DNA of 17,147 nucleotides from Clostridia bacterium (lineage in GTDB: Bacteria; Bacillota_E; RBS10-35; JAJYVN01): positions 1 through 17,147 of the forward strand of contig DAHWHT010000331.1 in NCBI GenBank assembly GCA_027335515.1, given 5' to 3'. The number at the start of each line of letters is the position of its first letter. Positions within the stretch are counted from its first letter, which is position 1. The position numbers and the translations under genes are program-made. Below the pieces are notes generated by a model. That model was given only the letters and a program-made list of their open reading frames with translations. It had not been told where the DNA came from and did no database searches. Of the stretch, positions 8,425-15,901 are shown in pieces.

Positions 8425-8718
8425 CCGATAGGCGCCGCCGTTGACGCTGCGGCGGGGTGCGCCGTCCCTCGACCGCCGCGCCGCGGCGTCCTGGCGCAGC
8501 GGGGCATGGCGCCGGCGGGCTGTGACCTTCCGGGTGCGGCGGTGGAGCCCGAGCCCTGGCCGCTATCGGCCGGCGGTGCCGAAGGCCGGCGGGTACCCGC
8601 GCCAATGCGCTTTGGCCTGCTTTGGAACGGCGCGCGTTCCGGGGCGGCCACACGGCCGGCGGCCGGTCCGTAACGCACCGGCCGCACCGACCTGTCCCAG
8701 GCCCCGCGGCAGACGGCC
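8425..8718. other. Convergent intergenic region, no gene seen
   Basis: 294 nt between the ends of the esterase gene (+) and the TIM-barrel isomerase gene (-). A perfect 6-bp hairpin, CCGCCG 8435-8440 with CGGCGG 8450-8455, lies just after the esterase stop. It lacks a T-tract and is only a weak terminator candidate. The rest is GC-rich; the small open frames look like non-coding composition. Confidence 0.45.
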
Positions 8719-9531
8719 TCAGGCGCCGGCCGCCCGCAGGCAGTCGCGCAGGTGTTGGACGCTGCGCGGTAGCACCTGCGCGGCCGGGCCGGTGAGGCCG
8801 CATTCGAAGGCCATGGCCCCCGCGTAGCCCACGCCGGCCAGGGCTTTGAATCCGGGGGTGAAGTCCAGAAACCCGCTGCCCGGTTCCTTGCGGGTGTTGT
8901 CGGCGAGGTGGACGTGGCCGAGCAGGTGGCCGCTGTGGGCGATGGCGGCGGGGATGTCGCGTTCCTCGATGTGCATGTGGAAGAAGTCGGCCAGGATGCG
9001 CACGCGCGGGTCGCTTCCCAGGGCGGAGACCATGCCCACCGCCTGCTCCTGGCGGTTCAGGAAGTTTGCCTCGTAGCGGTTGAGCGGTTCCATCACGGCC
9101 AGCACCCCCGCGTCCCGGGCGATCTGGTCGATGTGCGGCAGGATCTCGGCGAACAGCGCCAGGCCGAGCTCCTGGCGGTTCTTCCAGGGCTGCAGGTCCG
9201 GCAGGTGGTTGTCGCGCGCAAAGATGGGCACGAAGATCTGGGCTGGGGCGCCGACCTCCGCGGCGTAGGCGAGTTGGCGCCGCAGCGACTCGAGCGACGC
9301 TCGGCGCTCCGCGGGATCGATGTCGATGAAACGCGCGCGGACTCCCCCGCAGACGCTGCAGGCGGGGAGTGTCCCGGAGGCGAGGGCGCGCCGGCGCTCG
9401 GCGCGCTTTTCGTCGTCGGCGAGCAGGTGACCGTTGAGTTCAACGGCGTCAAAGCCGTACTGGGCCGCATGGTCGAGTTTCTCGGCGAAGTCGCGTCCGG
9501 GAAGCAGGCCTTCCTGACAGGCGATGCGCAT
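8719..9531 (-). CDS. Xylose isomerase-like TIM-barrel sugar isomerase/epimerase
   Basis: 270-residue protein of the AP-endonuclease-2/xylose-isomerase superfamily, as found in hydroxypyruvate isomerase, ketose 3-epimerases and inositol-pathway isomerases. The four expected divalent-metal ligands are visible: Glu148 in VMEPLNRYEANFLN, Asp182 in ILADFFHMHIEE (with His185), His208 in GHVHLADNTRKEPGSGFLDF, and Glu243 in AFECGL. The GSGFLDF stretch after the His ligand is typical of this group. ATG 9531 starts at the barrel's first strand (MRIACQEG), with GAGGGG 12 nt upstream; ATG 9543 has that site directly against it. The exact substrate cannot be told. It is divergent from the D-cysteine desulfhydrase gene, with a 135-nt shared upstream region. 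Confidence 0.88.
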   Translation of the reverse strand: MRIACQEGLLPGRDFAEKLDHAAQYGFDAVELNGHLLADDEKRAERRRALASGTLPACSVCGGVRARFIDIDPAERRASLESLRRQLAYAAEVGAPAQIFVPIFARDNHLPDLQPWKNRQELGLALFAEILPHIDQIARDAGVLAVMEPLNRYEANFLNRQEQAVGMVSALGSDPRVRILADFFHMHIEERDIPAAIAHSGHLLGHVHLADNTRKEPGSGFLDFTPGFKALAGVGYAGAMAFECGLTGPAAQVLPRSVQHLRDCLRAAGA

Positions 9532-9666
9532 CCTGTGGATCATCCCCTCTGGCGATCCGGCCGTCGGGCCGAATGGCACCGGGGGACGGCTCTTCCGTAC
9601 CGGAGGCCGCGGTCCTGCGGCGGCAGGCGGGGGGTTGCGGGCGCCGAAGCGCGATCCGGGGGGGCG

Positions 9667-10749
9667 ATGCGCCTGGAAGCCTTGGGTGGACTACCGCGGG
9701 CGGATTTGGGGCCCTGGCCGACCCCGCTGCAGGAGGCGCCGCGCCTGGCGGCGATCCTGGGCGGCCCGCGCCTGTTGGTGAAGCGGGATGACGTGATGGC
9801 GCTGGGTTTGGGCGGCAACAAGGTGCGCAAGCTCGAATACCTTCTGGGCCACGCCCTGTCCTTGGGGTGTCGCGCCGTGATCACCACCGGGGCCTTCACG
9901 AGCAACCACGCCCGTCTGACGGCGGCGGCCTGTCGCCGGCTCGGTCTGGAGCCGCACCTGGTGCTGCGCAGTTCCGAGGCGCGCCCCAGCGTGCAGGGCA
10001 ATCTGCTGCTCGACCACCTGCTGGGTGCGGCCGTCCATCTGGTCGGGTCGGACGCGGCGGCGCTGACGGCCATGGCGGACTTGGCGGGGCGGCTGCGCGG
10101 CGCCGGGGTGCCGCCGTACGTCATTCCCACTGGAGGCTCCGTCGGCCGCGGTGCCGTCGGGTATGCCCACGCGGTGGCGGAGACGGTGGTGCAGGCGGCC
10201 GCGCTCGGGGCTCGGCCCGATGTCTTTGTGGCGGCGTCCGGGTCCGGCGGGACCCAGGCCGGTCTCCTGCTGGGCTGCCGTCTGTATGGTCTGTCGGCCG
10301 AGGTGGTGGGGGTGATGGTCGGCGGCGATGATCCGGCGGCCTTTGCCGACCGTATTGCGCGGTTGGCGGCCGAGGCCGCCGGCCGCGTCGGCATCGGTCC
10401 CGCCCCGCCGCCGGAGGACTGGGGAACCCATCTGCCCGCGGCGTTGGACGCGGGAGATCCCGCGGGGGCCGCCCGCGCCGCGGCGGCCGGTGTGCGCCTG
10501 TGCACCGGCTACGTCGGGGGCGGGTACGGGGATGTCACCCCCGCCGTGCGCGAGGCGATCGACCTGGCGGCCCGCAGCGAGGGCTTGCTGCTGGATCCGG
10601 TGTATAGCGGCAAGGCGCTGGCCGGTCTGATCGGTGAGGTGCGGGCGGGGCGTTGGGGGCGGGATCAGACGGTGGTCTTTGTGCATACGGGCGGCCAGGC
10701 GGGTCTGTTTTCGCGGGCGGCGGAACTGGCGGAAGTTCCGGGAGGGTGA
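9667..10749 (+). CDS. dcyD: D-cysteine desulfhydrase (PLP, ACC deaminase family)
   Basis: 360-residue fold-type II PLP enzyme predicted to split D-cysteine into pyruvate, sulfide and ammonia. The PLP lysine is Lys52 in GLGGNKVRKLEYL, and Ser79 in TSNHARL is the conserved active-site serine (Lys51 and Ser78 in ACC deaminase). Two positions are known to separate the activities: ACC deaminase has Glu after the tyrosine of its VYEGK motif and Leu in HLGG. Here they are Ser314 (DPVYSGKA) and Thr341 (HTGGQAG), the desulfhydrase pattern. ATG 9667 follows a run of seven G rather than a clean GGAGG. It is the first gene of a + strand run with the next isomerase 54 nt downstream. That gap holds a 4-bp CCCG/CGGG hairpin followed by TCTTATT (10768-10787), a possible weak attenuator. 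Confidence 0.9.
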   Translation: MRLEALGGLPRADLGPWPTPLQEAPRLAAILGGPRLLVKRDDVMALGLGGNKVRKLEYLLGHALSLGCRAVITTGAFTSNHARLTAAACRRLGLEPHLVLRSSEARPSVQGNLLLDHLLGAAVHLVGSDAAALTAMADLAGRLRGAGVPPYVIPTGGSVGRGAVGYAHAVAETVVQAAALGARPDVFVAASGSGGTQAGLLLGCRLYGLSAEVVGVMVGGDDPAAFADRIARLAAEAAGRVGIGPAPPPEDWGTHLPAALDAGDPAGAARAAAAGVRLCTGYVGGGYGDVTPAVREAIDLAARSEGLLLDPVYSGKALAGLIGEVRAGRWGRDQTVVFVHTGGQAGLFSRAAELAEVPGG

Positions 10750-10803
10750 GGGCGGCGCCTGACGAACCCCGGACTTCGGGTCTTATTGGAGGGATGGCGC
10801 ACG

Positions 10804-11547
10804 ATGGCGGATGGCGGGATGCAACTCGGGCTCCAACTGATCGTATGGGGTCAGCGCAGGGCCAACGATCGCGCGGCGGTTCTTGCGGAGGCGGCCGCGG
10901 CGGGGTATGCGGGGGTGGAACTCAGCCCGCCGGCGGACGGCGAGGTGGACGCGGCCCTGGCGGAGTTGCGCGAAAACGGCCTCCGGGTGGTCGCGAGCCA
11001 CATCGGCACGGGGGCCCTGGCGACGGATCTGGATCGCCACCTGCGCTGGCTGGAAAAGACGGGGGCGCGCTTTTTGGCCTGCAGCGGTCAGGATTATCCG
11101 ACGTCCGCCCAGTATCGGGCGGTGGCCCGCTCGCTCGACGAAGCCGGGGCCCGTTGCCGCGCCAACGGAATTACCCTCTGCTACCACAACCACGCGCATG
11201 AGATCGTGCACGACCTTTTTGGGCTCGGCCATATCCTGCGCAACACCGACCCGCAGAACGTGCATCTGAATCTGGACACGTATTGGGTCCAGCGCGGCGG
11301 ACAGGACCCGGTGGCGATCATCCGGCTGCTCGGCGAGCGGATCGGCTACCTCCATCTCAAGGACATGCTGGCCGACGCCAGCTTCGGAGAGATCGGCGCC
11401 GGTCGCCTCGACTGGGACGGCATTCGCCAGGCGGCCGTGGATTTGCGGTTGCCGCTTGTGGTGGTGGAGCAGGACCGCACGGCCCGCACCCCGCTGGAAA
11501 GTTCGGAGATGAGCCGGCGCTATCTGCGCGAACACTGGGGACTGTGA
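10804..11547 (+). CDS. Sugar phosphate isomerase/epimerase (TIM barrel)
   Basis: 247-residue member of the xylose-isomerase-like superfamily, distinct in sequence from the protein encoded at 8719-9531. Likely active-site residues: Glu39 (GVELSP), His130 in the YHNHAHEI motif, Asp158 in LNLDTYW, His184 in GYLHLKDM, and the final Glu222 in VVVEQD. The HNHxHE and NLDTYW motifs match the broad group that includes inosose dehydratase-like and 3-epimerase-like proteins; substrate is open. ATG 10804 is chosen because GGAGGG (10788-10793) lies 10 nt before it; the ATG at 10794 is out of frame. The downstream methyltransferase starts 21 nt after its stop, so the two are almost certainly co-transcribed. 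Confidence 0.88.
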   Translation: MADGGMQLGLQLIVWGQRRANDRAAVLAEAAAAGYAGVELSPPADGEVDAALAELRENGLRVVASHIGTGALATDLDRHLRWLEKTGARFLACSGQDYPTSAQYRAVARSLDEAGARCRANGITLCYHNHAHEIVHDLFGLGHILRNTDPQNVHLNLDTYWVQRGGQDPVAIIRLLGERIGYLHLKDMLADASFGEIGAGRLDWDGIRQAAVDLRLPLVVVEQDRTARTPLESSEMSRRYLREHWGL

Positions 11548-11568
11548 AGCCGCCGGGAGGGGACGCCC

Positions 11569-12201
11569 GTGGCGGGGACGGGGCACCCGGTCTTTGCCGC
11601 CCTGTACGACTTGGCTAGCGCGGGGGTCGAGCGCGGCCCGCTCGCCGCGCTGCGCCGCGGTTTGGTGGACGGCCTGCGCGGGGCGGTGCTGGATGTGGGC
11701 GCCGGCACGGGTGCGAACTTCCCGTTTTTCGCGGCGCGTTGCCTCCTTGAGCCCTCGCTGGACCTGCACGCCGCCGAACCGGACCCGCACATGCTGGTCC
11801 GGGCGCGCCGCCGGGCCCAACGGCTCGGTCTGCGCGTCACCTTCGTGCGGGCGCCCGCCGAGGCGCTGCCGCTCCCGGACGAAAGCCTGGATGCGGTGGT
11901 GGTCTCGCTGGTGCTGTGCACGGTGGCGGATCCCGCCGGGGCCCTGGCCGAGGCGCGGCGCGTCCTGCGGCCCGGAGGCAGCCTCCGCTTTTTGGAGCAC
12001 GTTCGGGCCGAGGGGGCCGGGGGGCGCTGGCAGCAGCGGCTGGCGCGGCCGTGGGCGGCCATGGCCGGCGGCTGCCGCTTGGATCGCCGTACCGGCGAGA
12101 CGCTGAGGCAGGCCGGCTTTGCCGCGGTGGAATGGCAGGAGGTGGCCGCCCCCTTTCCGGTCCTGCGCCTGCTGGCCGGCAGCGCCCGCAAGGTGGGGTA
12201 G
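11569..12201 (+). CDS. Class I SAM-dependent methyltransferase
   Basis: 210-residue methyltransferase. Motif I is VLDVGAGTGANF (Val40 onward) and the ribose-binding acidic residue is Glu70 in AAEPDPHML. PAEALPLPDESLDAVV and RRVLRPGGSLRFLEH are the usual post-I and motif III elements. The overall pattern resembles UbiE/METTL7-like small-molecule or lipid methyltransferases; the substrate cannot be predicted. The start is GTG 11569, with GGAGGGG 6 nt upstream. It closes the + strand run of desulfhydrase, isomerase and methyltransferase, and ends 37 nt from the end of a convergent gene with no obvious terminator hairpin. Confidence 0.88.
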   Translation: MAGTGHPVFAALYDLASAGVERGPLAALRRGLVDGLRGAVLDVGAGTGANFPFFAARCLLEPSLDLHAAEPDPHMLVRARRRAQRLGLRVTFVRAPAEALPLPDESLDAVVVSLVLCTVADPAGALAEARRVLRPGGSLRFLEHVRAEGAGGRWQQRLARPWAAMAGGCRLDRRTGETLRQAGFAAVEWQEVAAPFPVLRLLAGSARKVG

Positions 12202-12238
12202 GGGCGGCCGCCGGGGAGGGCCGGGCGTGGCGACGCGC

Positions 12239-12805
12239 TCAAAGGCCGAAGGGCAGACCGCCCAGGTTCAGCGACCGCACGATGCCGACCTGCCCAAGGG
12301 CGGTGGGAACCCGGTTGCCGAGCCACTGGTCGCGCAGCCGCCCGTCAAAGGCCCGCACCAGCAGGATCAGGCGCGTGCCCTGCGACGCCGAGCCCGGTAG
12401 TGCCGTCACGGTGTGTGAGCCGCCTGACGCGCCGTGGAAGGTGCCGTGCAAAACCACCACATACTCGGCCTCGCTGCTCTGGCCGGCGTGCCCCGTCAGC
12501 GCCGCCAGGATCTGGTTTCGGTAGCCGAACATCCAGGTGGCGTGGCGGGGATGGGCTTCGCCGGCGGCCCGGGCGCCGCTTCGAGCCACCTGGGCCAAGG
12601 TGAGCTTGCCCCAACGCGGCTGCGGCGCCGAGCGGACGTGCAGGGCCGGTGGTCGCGTGCCGAAGTAGAAGACGGCGGCGAAGAGCACGACCAGGGCCGC
12701 GACCGTCCAGCCGCGCCGACGGACGGCCGGGCCCGCTGCCGCCCGCGGCAGTCGGATCGGTCCCGGTGTCTGGTCCTTATCGTCCGGTGGTCCCCCGGCG
12801 TTCAT
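12239..12805 (-). CDS. Single-pass membrane protein of unknown function
   Basis: 188-residue protein I do not recognise. A Pro/Arg-rich cytoplasmic N-terminus (1-31) leads into one hydrophobic helix (about 32-49, WTVAALVVLFAAVFYFG). An outside domain follows, containing WMFGYRNQILAAL, YVVVLHGTFHG and a hydrophobic RLILLVRAFDGRLRDQWLG segment. The varied composition of that domain argues for a true gene. ATG 12805 has only a close, poor AAAGG upstream. A short frame with a much stronger site (GTG 12860) overlaps this start, so translational coupling or a sequence error is possible. It lies downstream of signal peptidase I on the same strand across a 431-nt gap. Confidence 0.65.
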   Translation of the reverse strand: MNAGGPPDDKDQTPGPIRLPRAAAGPAVRRRGWTVAALVVLFAAVFYFGTRPPALHVRSAPQPRWGKLTLAQVARSGARAAGEAHPRHATWMFGYRNQILAALTGHAGQSSEAEYVVVLHGTFHGASGGSHTVTALPGSASQGTRLILLVRAFDGRLRDQWLGNRVPTALGQVGIVRSLNLGGLPFGL

Positions 12806-13236
12806 CCACCTTTGGCGCGGCCCTGCGGTGCCCCCGGCCTTCGGCCGGCGGAAGGGCCACGCCTCCCTCCCTTGGCGCGAACGTAGGACGGGTGCCGGGA
12901 CCGCGGGGCCCGTGGCTGGTCTCGCCACGCGGTCGCGCCGGCGGCGTTGCCGACCGGGTGCGTGCTCCTTGGCCCCGCGGCCCAAACGCGCGCCGCAGCG
13001 ATGGGGCGGCCGCGGTGCTCGTCACGCTCCAGTCCAGGCAGGGGGGCGGCCTGCGCCGGAGGCAAGGCGGCACCCCCTTTGCGCGGAGCTCCGGCCGGCC
13101 GGGGCCGCGTTGCCGGTTGCGGCGGTGCAACCCCATGGCCGCAGGCCCCCAGCTTTCGTCCTCGGGTCGGGACCGCGGTGTCCCTGCCCGTGCCGCAGCC
13201 GCGCGCCGGCCTACCGCGGTCGTGCCGCACAGCCCC
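12806..13236. other. GC-rich gap between signal peptidase and membrane protein genes
   Basis: 431 nt without a supported gene. At the right end, a minus-strand hairpin AGCCC-TGAG-GGGCT (13231-13244) has the signal peptidase stop codon in its loop, but no T-tract follows. At the left end is a short minus frame (12860-12777, 27 codons) with AAGGGAGG 5 nt before GTG, and a perfect CCGGCC/GGCCGG hairpin at 12834-12848 with a TTC loop. No tRNA or known RNA motif was recognised. Confidence 0.45.
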
Positions 13237-13845
13237 TCAGGGCTTCAGGATACGGAAGTTTCCCAGCGGCCACCAGACCAGCATCGCCTCGCCTTTGATC
13301 GACGAGATGGGCACGGGTCCGAAGCAGCGGCTGTCCAGACTGGCGGCCCGGTGGTCTCCCAGGACCCAGATGTCGCCGGGCGGGATGGTCACCTGGCTCG
13401 GATGCACCGTGGTGTAGTGGTCGCGCCAGGCGGCTGGGAGCCACGGCTCCGGCTGCACGTGGCCATTGATGTAGACGACGCCGTTGCGCATCGCGAAGGT
13501 CTGGCCGGCGACGGCGATGACGCGCTTGACGAAGTTTTCGTTGCTCGGGATGGCCATGTGGCACGTGTCCGTACCGTGGAAGGTGCCGCTGGCCATCTGT
13601 GCGGGCGTGGGCAGCGGCGGGTGGAAGATGATGATCTGGCCGGGCTGCGGCGATGTGAACCGGTAGATGAACTTATTGACCAACAACCGCTCGTTGTTCT
13701 GCAGGGTCGGTTCCATGGAGATGCCGTTGACGCGATACGTCTCGACGACAAACTGCCGGATGAGCAGGGCGGCGAGGACAGCCAGGAGGATGGCGCGCAC
13801 CGTCTCCCAGAGTTCCTGCCAGCCGGAGCGATGCTCCGCGGGCAA
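13237..13845 (-). CDS. lepB: Signal peptidase I
   Basis: 202-residue membrane serine protease that removes signal peptides from exported proteins. One N-terminal helix (about 16-34) precedes the catalytic Ser43 in VNGISMEPTL, the same position as in Bacillus SipS. The general base is Lys107 in NFVKRVIAVAGQ, and GDIWVLGDHRAASLDSRCFG is the conserved C-terminal box. The Ser-Lys distance (64) exceeds that of SipS (about 40) because of an extra Pro-rich, Cys-containing loop (PPLPTPAQMASGTFHGTDTC). The start is TTG 13845, set by AGGGAGG 7 nt upstream; a longer frame upstream is low-complexity and unlike the family. The gene is divergent from the unknown protein gene at 14066, with 220 nt between them. 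Confidence 0.93.
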   Translation of the reverse strand: MPAEHRSGWQELWETVRAILLAVLAALLIRQFVVETYRVNGISMEPTLQNNERLLVNKFIYRFTSPQPGQIIIFHPPLPTPAQMASGTFHGTDTCHMAIPSNENFVKRVIAVAGQTFAMRNGVVYINGHVQPEPWLPAAWRDHYTTVHPSQVTIPPGDIWVLGDHRAASLDSRCFGPVPISSIKGEAMLVWWPLGNFRILKP

Positions 13846-13852
13846 CCGATCG

Positions 13853-13859
13853 CCTCCCT
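13853..13859 (-). promoter_or_regulatory. Ribosome binding site setting the TTG start of signal peptidase I
   Basis: AGGGAGG on the minus strand, 7 nt before TTG 13843-13845. It decides the start: no ATG or GTG lies at a suitable place for a normal N-terminus. Confidence 0.75.
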
Positions 13860-13973
13860 CGTCCCGGGCCGCCGGCGCGGCGCGGCCCGTCGTTGTAGTC
13901 TCGCGCCTGGCGCGGCCGGCGTCAACGTGTCGCGGCGGCCGGGCGGTGTTGCCGGCAGGAGCGTCTGCCGGGG

Positions 13974-13982
13974 TGGTACACT
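13974..13982 (+). promoter_or_regulatory. Possible extended -10 promoter
   Basis: TGGTACACT matches the extended -10 form TGnTAnnnT in otherwise GC-rich DNA, about 84 nt before the GTG at 14066 in the divergent region. The nearest -35-like TTGCCG (13949-13954) is 22 nt away, too far for a normal spacer. Confidence 0.3.
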
Positions 13983-14065
13983 GCGTTGGTTGGACGACGG
14001 CGAGCGGCCGGACGTTCCCGGCCGGGGACGCGGTCGGCCAAGGGGTCGCAAAGAGGCGTGGGGCT

Positions 14066-14638
14066 GTGGCACGGACGGTGGGACCGGGGGGAGCGTCCGA
14101 TGAGCGCCGCACGTTGGGGCTGTTGGTGCTTGCCGCCGGGGTGACGGCGGGGGCGGTGCTGGGCGGCTTGGTGTTTGCCGCGGGGCACGGGTTGCTGCCG
14201 GCGCGGTTGCTGCGCGCCGTCGGCAACAGCCCACCGCCGGCGACGACCAATCCGGAGACGACCGCCCTGGGCAGTGTGCCGATTGACCGCAGCCAGTGCG
14301 GCTACACGAGCCAGTCACCGGGGGCGGTGTGCATCTTCAGCCTGCGCGACCAGGCGGGCAATCTGCTCAACGCCAACCTGACCGTTCCCGTGCCGGCCGC
14401 CTGGTTGCGCCGCCAGCCGCACCCGACGGCCATGGACAACATGGTGGTGATTCGCGCCCTGATGCGGACGAAGTATGCCCCGCCCGGCGGTGGGCTCGAC
14501 GCCCTGGCGGTCAGTGTGGACCCGGCGTACGGCGCCCGGCTGCGCGAGGCCGGCATCGCCCCGACCGCCTTTTTGGCATGGTTGTATCAATACGTGGCGC
14601 CGGTGACCCGCCCGCCGTGGGTGCCGGCCCGCGGATGA
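14066..14638 (+). CDS. Membrane-anchored or secreted protein of unknown function
   Basis: 190-residue protein I do not recognise. A long hydrophobic N-terminal segment (about 16-40, Ala/Gly/Leu/Val-rich) is a signal anchor or uncleaved signal. It is followed by a Pro/Thr linker and an outside domain. Two cysteines (Cys78, Cys89) in SQCGYTSQSPGAVCIF could form a disulfide. The rest contains LTVPVPAAWLRR, DNMVVIRALMRTKYAPPGGG and a helical C-terminus ending in AFLAWLYQYVAP. GTG 14066 is chosen because AAAGAGG lies 9 nt upstream; GTG 14078 is an alternative. The stronger-looking pair GGGGGGAG plus ATG 14100 is out of frame and encodes only 14 residues. It is divergent from signal peptidase I. 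Confidence 0.65.
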   Translation: MARTVGPGGASDERRTLGLLVLAAGVTAGAVLGGLVFAAGHGLLPARLLRAVGNSPPPATTNPETTALGSVPIDRSQCGYTSQSPGAVCIFSLRDQAGNLLNANLTVPVPAAWLRRQPHPTAMDNMVVIRALMRTKYAPPGGGLDALAVSVDPAYGARLREAGIAPTAFLAWLYQYVAPVTRPPWVPARG

Positions 14639-14752
14639 GCCGCACCGGGGGGCGCGGCGGTCAGCGGTGGGCACCCGCCGGCCAACGTGGTCGCGGCGCC
14701 GCGCGGCCCAGGCCGTCCGCCGCCGACCGGCCCGGACCATGCGCGCCCCCCC

Positions 14753-15874
14753 CTACAGCAGCAGGACCTCCGGGCGGCGCACGGTGGCGCCGCCGCTGGT
14801 GCGTATCGCGCGCAGCGGCCAGCTTGCGGTCTGCGTCAGGTTCGTCGGCTCGCCCGCGGCCGTGGTCAGTACGGTGTCCTCGCTCTTGGCTCCGGAGAGC
14901 GACGGATTCCACGCATACAGCTGTGCCGGGTGAATCGGAGCCGTGCTTCCGGGCGTGACGCGGGACTCGCGGGCGGCATACCCGGCGAGTCCACCCTGGT
15001 GGTGGTTGCGCCACTCGTCGGCAAAACCGAGGCGGGCATACGCGGCCTGGGCCGCCGCGAGGACATCGCCGGCGGTCGCGCCGGGGACGGTGGCGGCGAT
15101 CATCTCCGCCGAGACCTCGGCGGCGGCCTCCCAACGGCGCACCAGGCCGGCGGCCGGTTGGCCGAAATGCACCAGGCGGCTTGCCGAGAGCACCAGCCCG
15201 TCGCGCATGCCGCAGGCCGCCACCAGGGCCAGGTGGCGCACCACCCGGCCGGTGGGCAGTGGGTGGCGCCGGGTCAGGGCCCGTTCATCGGCGGCGACCA
15301 GGTGGACGACCGGCTCGATGCCGCGGGCCAGACAGCCTTCGGCCAGGCGGCCGGCGATGGCGTCCTCGGTCTCTCCCGGGCGGATCGCCTGGCAGCACGC
15401 CTCCAGGGCGACGGCGAGCGCCTGTCCAAGGCTGGCGGCGCGGATTTGCTCCTCGGGTTCCAGCCGGGTGCGCAGTTCGACGAGTTCCGCGCCCACATCG
15501 GTTGTTCCGGGCAGGGATGCGTCGGCCAGCCGTCCGTCTTTCGGCAGCAGGCGCTCGACGGCCGCGGCGACTCCGCCGGTCTCCCACCAGGGGACGGCGG
15601 TGAACTCCCAATCCAGACCGTAGAGTTCTTCGGCGCGCAGCCGCATGGCCTCGATGTTGCTGGAAACGACGCGCACCCCGTCGGGGGTGACGATCAGCCA
15701 GGCGGCGCCCGTTTCGGCGGCGGCACCGATGAAGGCGCGGCCGCCACCGGAAAGCCAGGCGAAATTGGCGGAGCGGGTCAGGACGAGGGCCTGGGCCGTG
15801 CGCGTGCGCAGTAGCGCCCGCAGTCGGCCCAGTTTGACGTTTGCTTCGGCGGCGCGGGCGGTCAGGTCGGCCAT
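14753..15874 (-). CDS. M24 (aminopeptidase P-like) protein lacking most metal ligands
   Basis: 373-residue protein with the aminopeptidase P/creatinase layout: an N-terminal domain (1-145, with ALVLTRSANFAWLSGG) and a C-terminal pita-bread domain. Active M24 peptidases bind two metals through Asp, Asp, His, Glu, Glu. Here the segment where the two Asp should be reads LVAACGMRDGLVLSASRLV, with neither in place. The His motif survives as NHHQGGLAGY (His291-His292). The fourth ligand position is Asn323 in YAWNPSLSG instead of Glu, and the last Glu is kept (Glu332 in GAKSEDTVL). I recall Bacillota relatives with the same WNPS and KSEDT motifs, so this may be an established non-metal or altered subgroup. 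ATG 15874 has GAGAGGAG 6 nt upstream, 27 nt after the isomerase-like gene, so the two are probably one operon. Confidence 0.85.
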   Translation of the reverse strand: MADLTARAAEANVKLGRLRALLRTRTAQALVLTRSANFAWLSGGGRAFIGAAAETGAAWLIVTPDGVRVVSSNIEAMRLRAEELYGLDWEFTAVPWWETGGVAAAVERLLPKDGRLADASLPGTTDVGAELVELRTRLEPEEQIRAASLGQALAVALEACCQAIRPGETEDAIAGRLAEGCLARGIEPVVHLVAADERALTRRHPLPTGRVVRHLALVAACGMRDGLVLSASRLVHFGQPAAGLVRRWEAAAEVSAEMIAATVPGATAGDVLAAAQAAYARLGFADEWRNHHQGGLAGYAARESRVTPGSTAPIHPAQLYAWNPSLSGAKSEDTVLTTAAGEPTNLTQTASWPLRAIRTSGGATVRRPEVLLL

Positions 15875-15901
15875 CGGGATCTCCTCTCCGGTATCGGCTC
15901 G

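Noticed and set aside
13560..13600. GTFHG motif shared by signal peptidase I and the membrane protein encoded at 12239-12805
   Set aside because: Five residues only, in unrelated contexts and with no wider similarity; treated as coincidence.
12649..14103. 484-codon + strand frame covering the 12.8-13.2 kb gap and signal peptidase I
   Set aside because: Low-complexity translation, antisense to catalytic motifs of signal peptidase I, with no ribosome binding site support.
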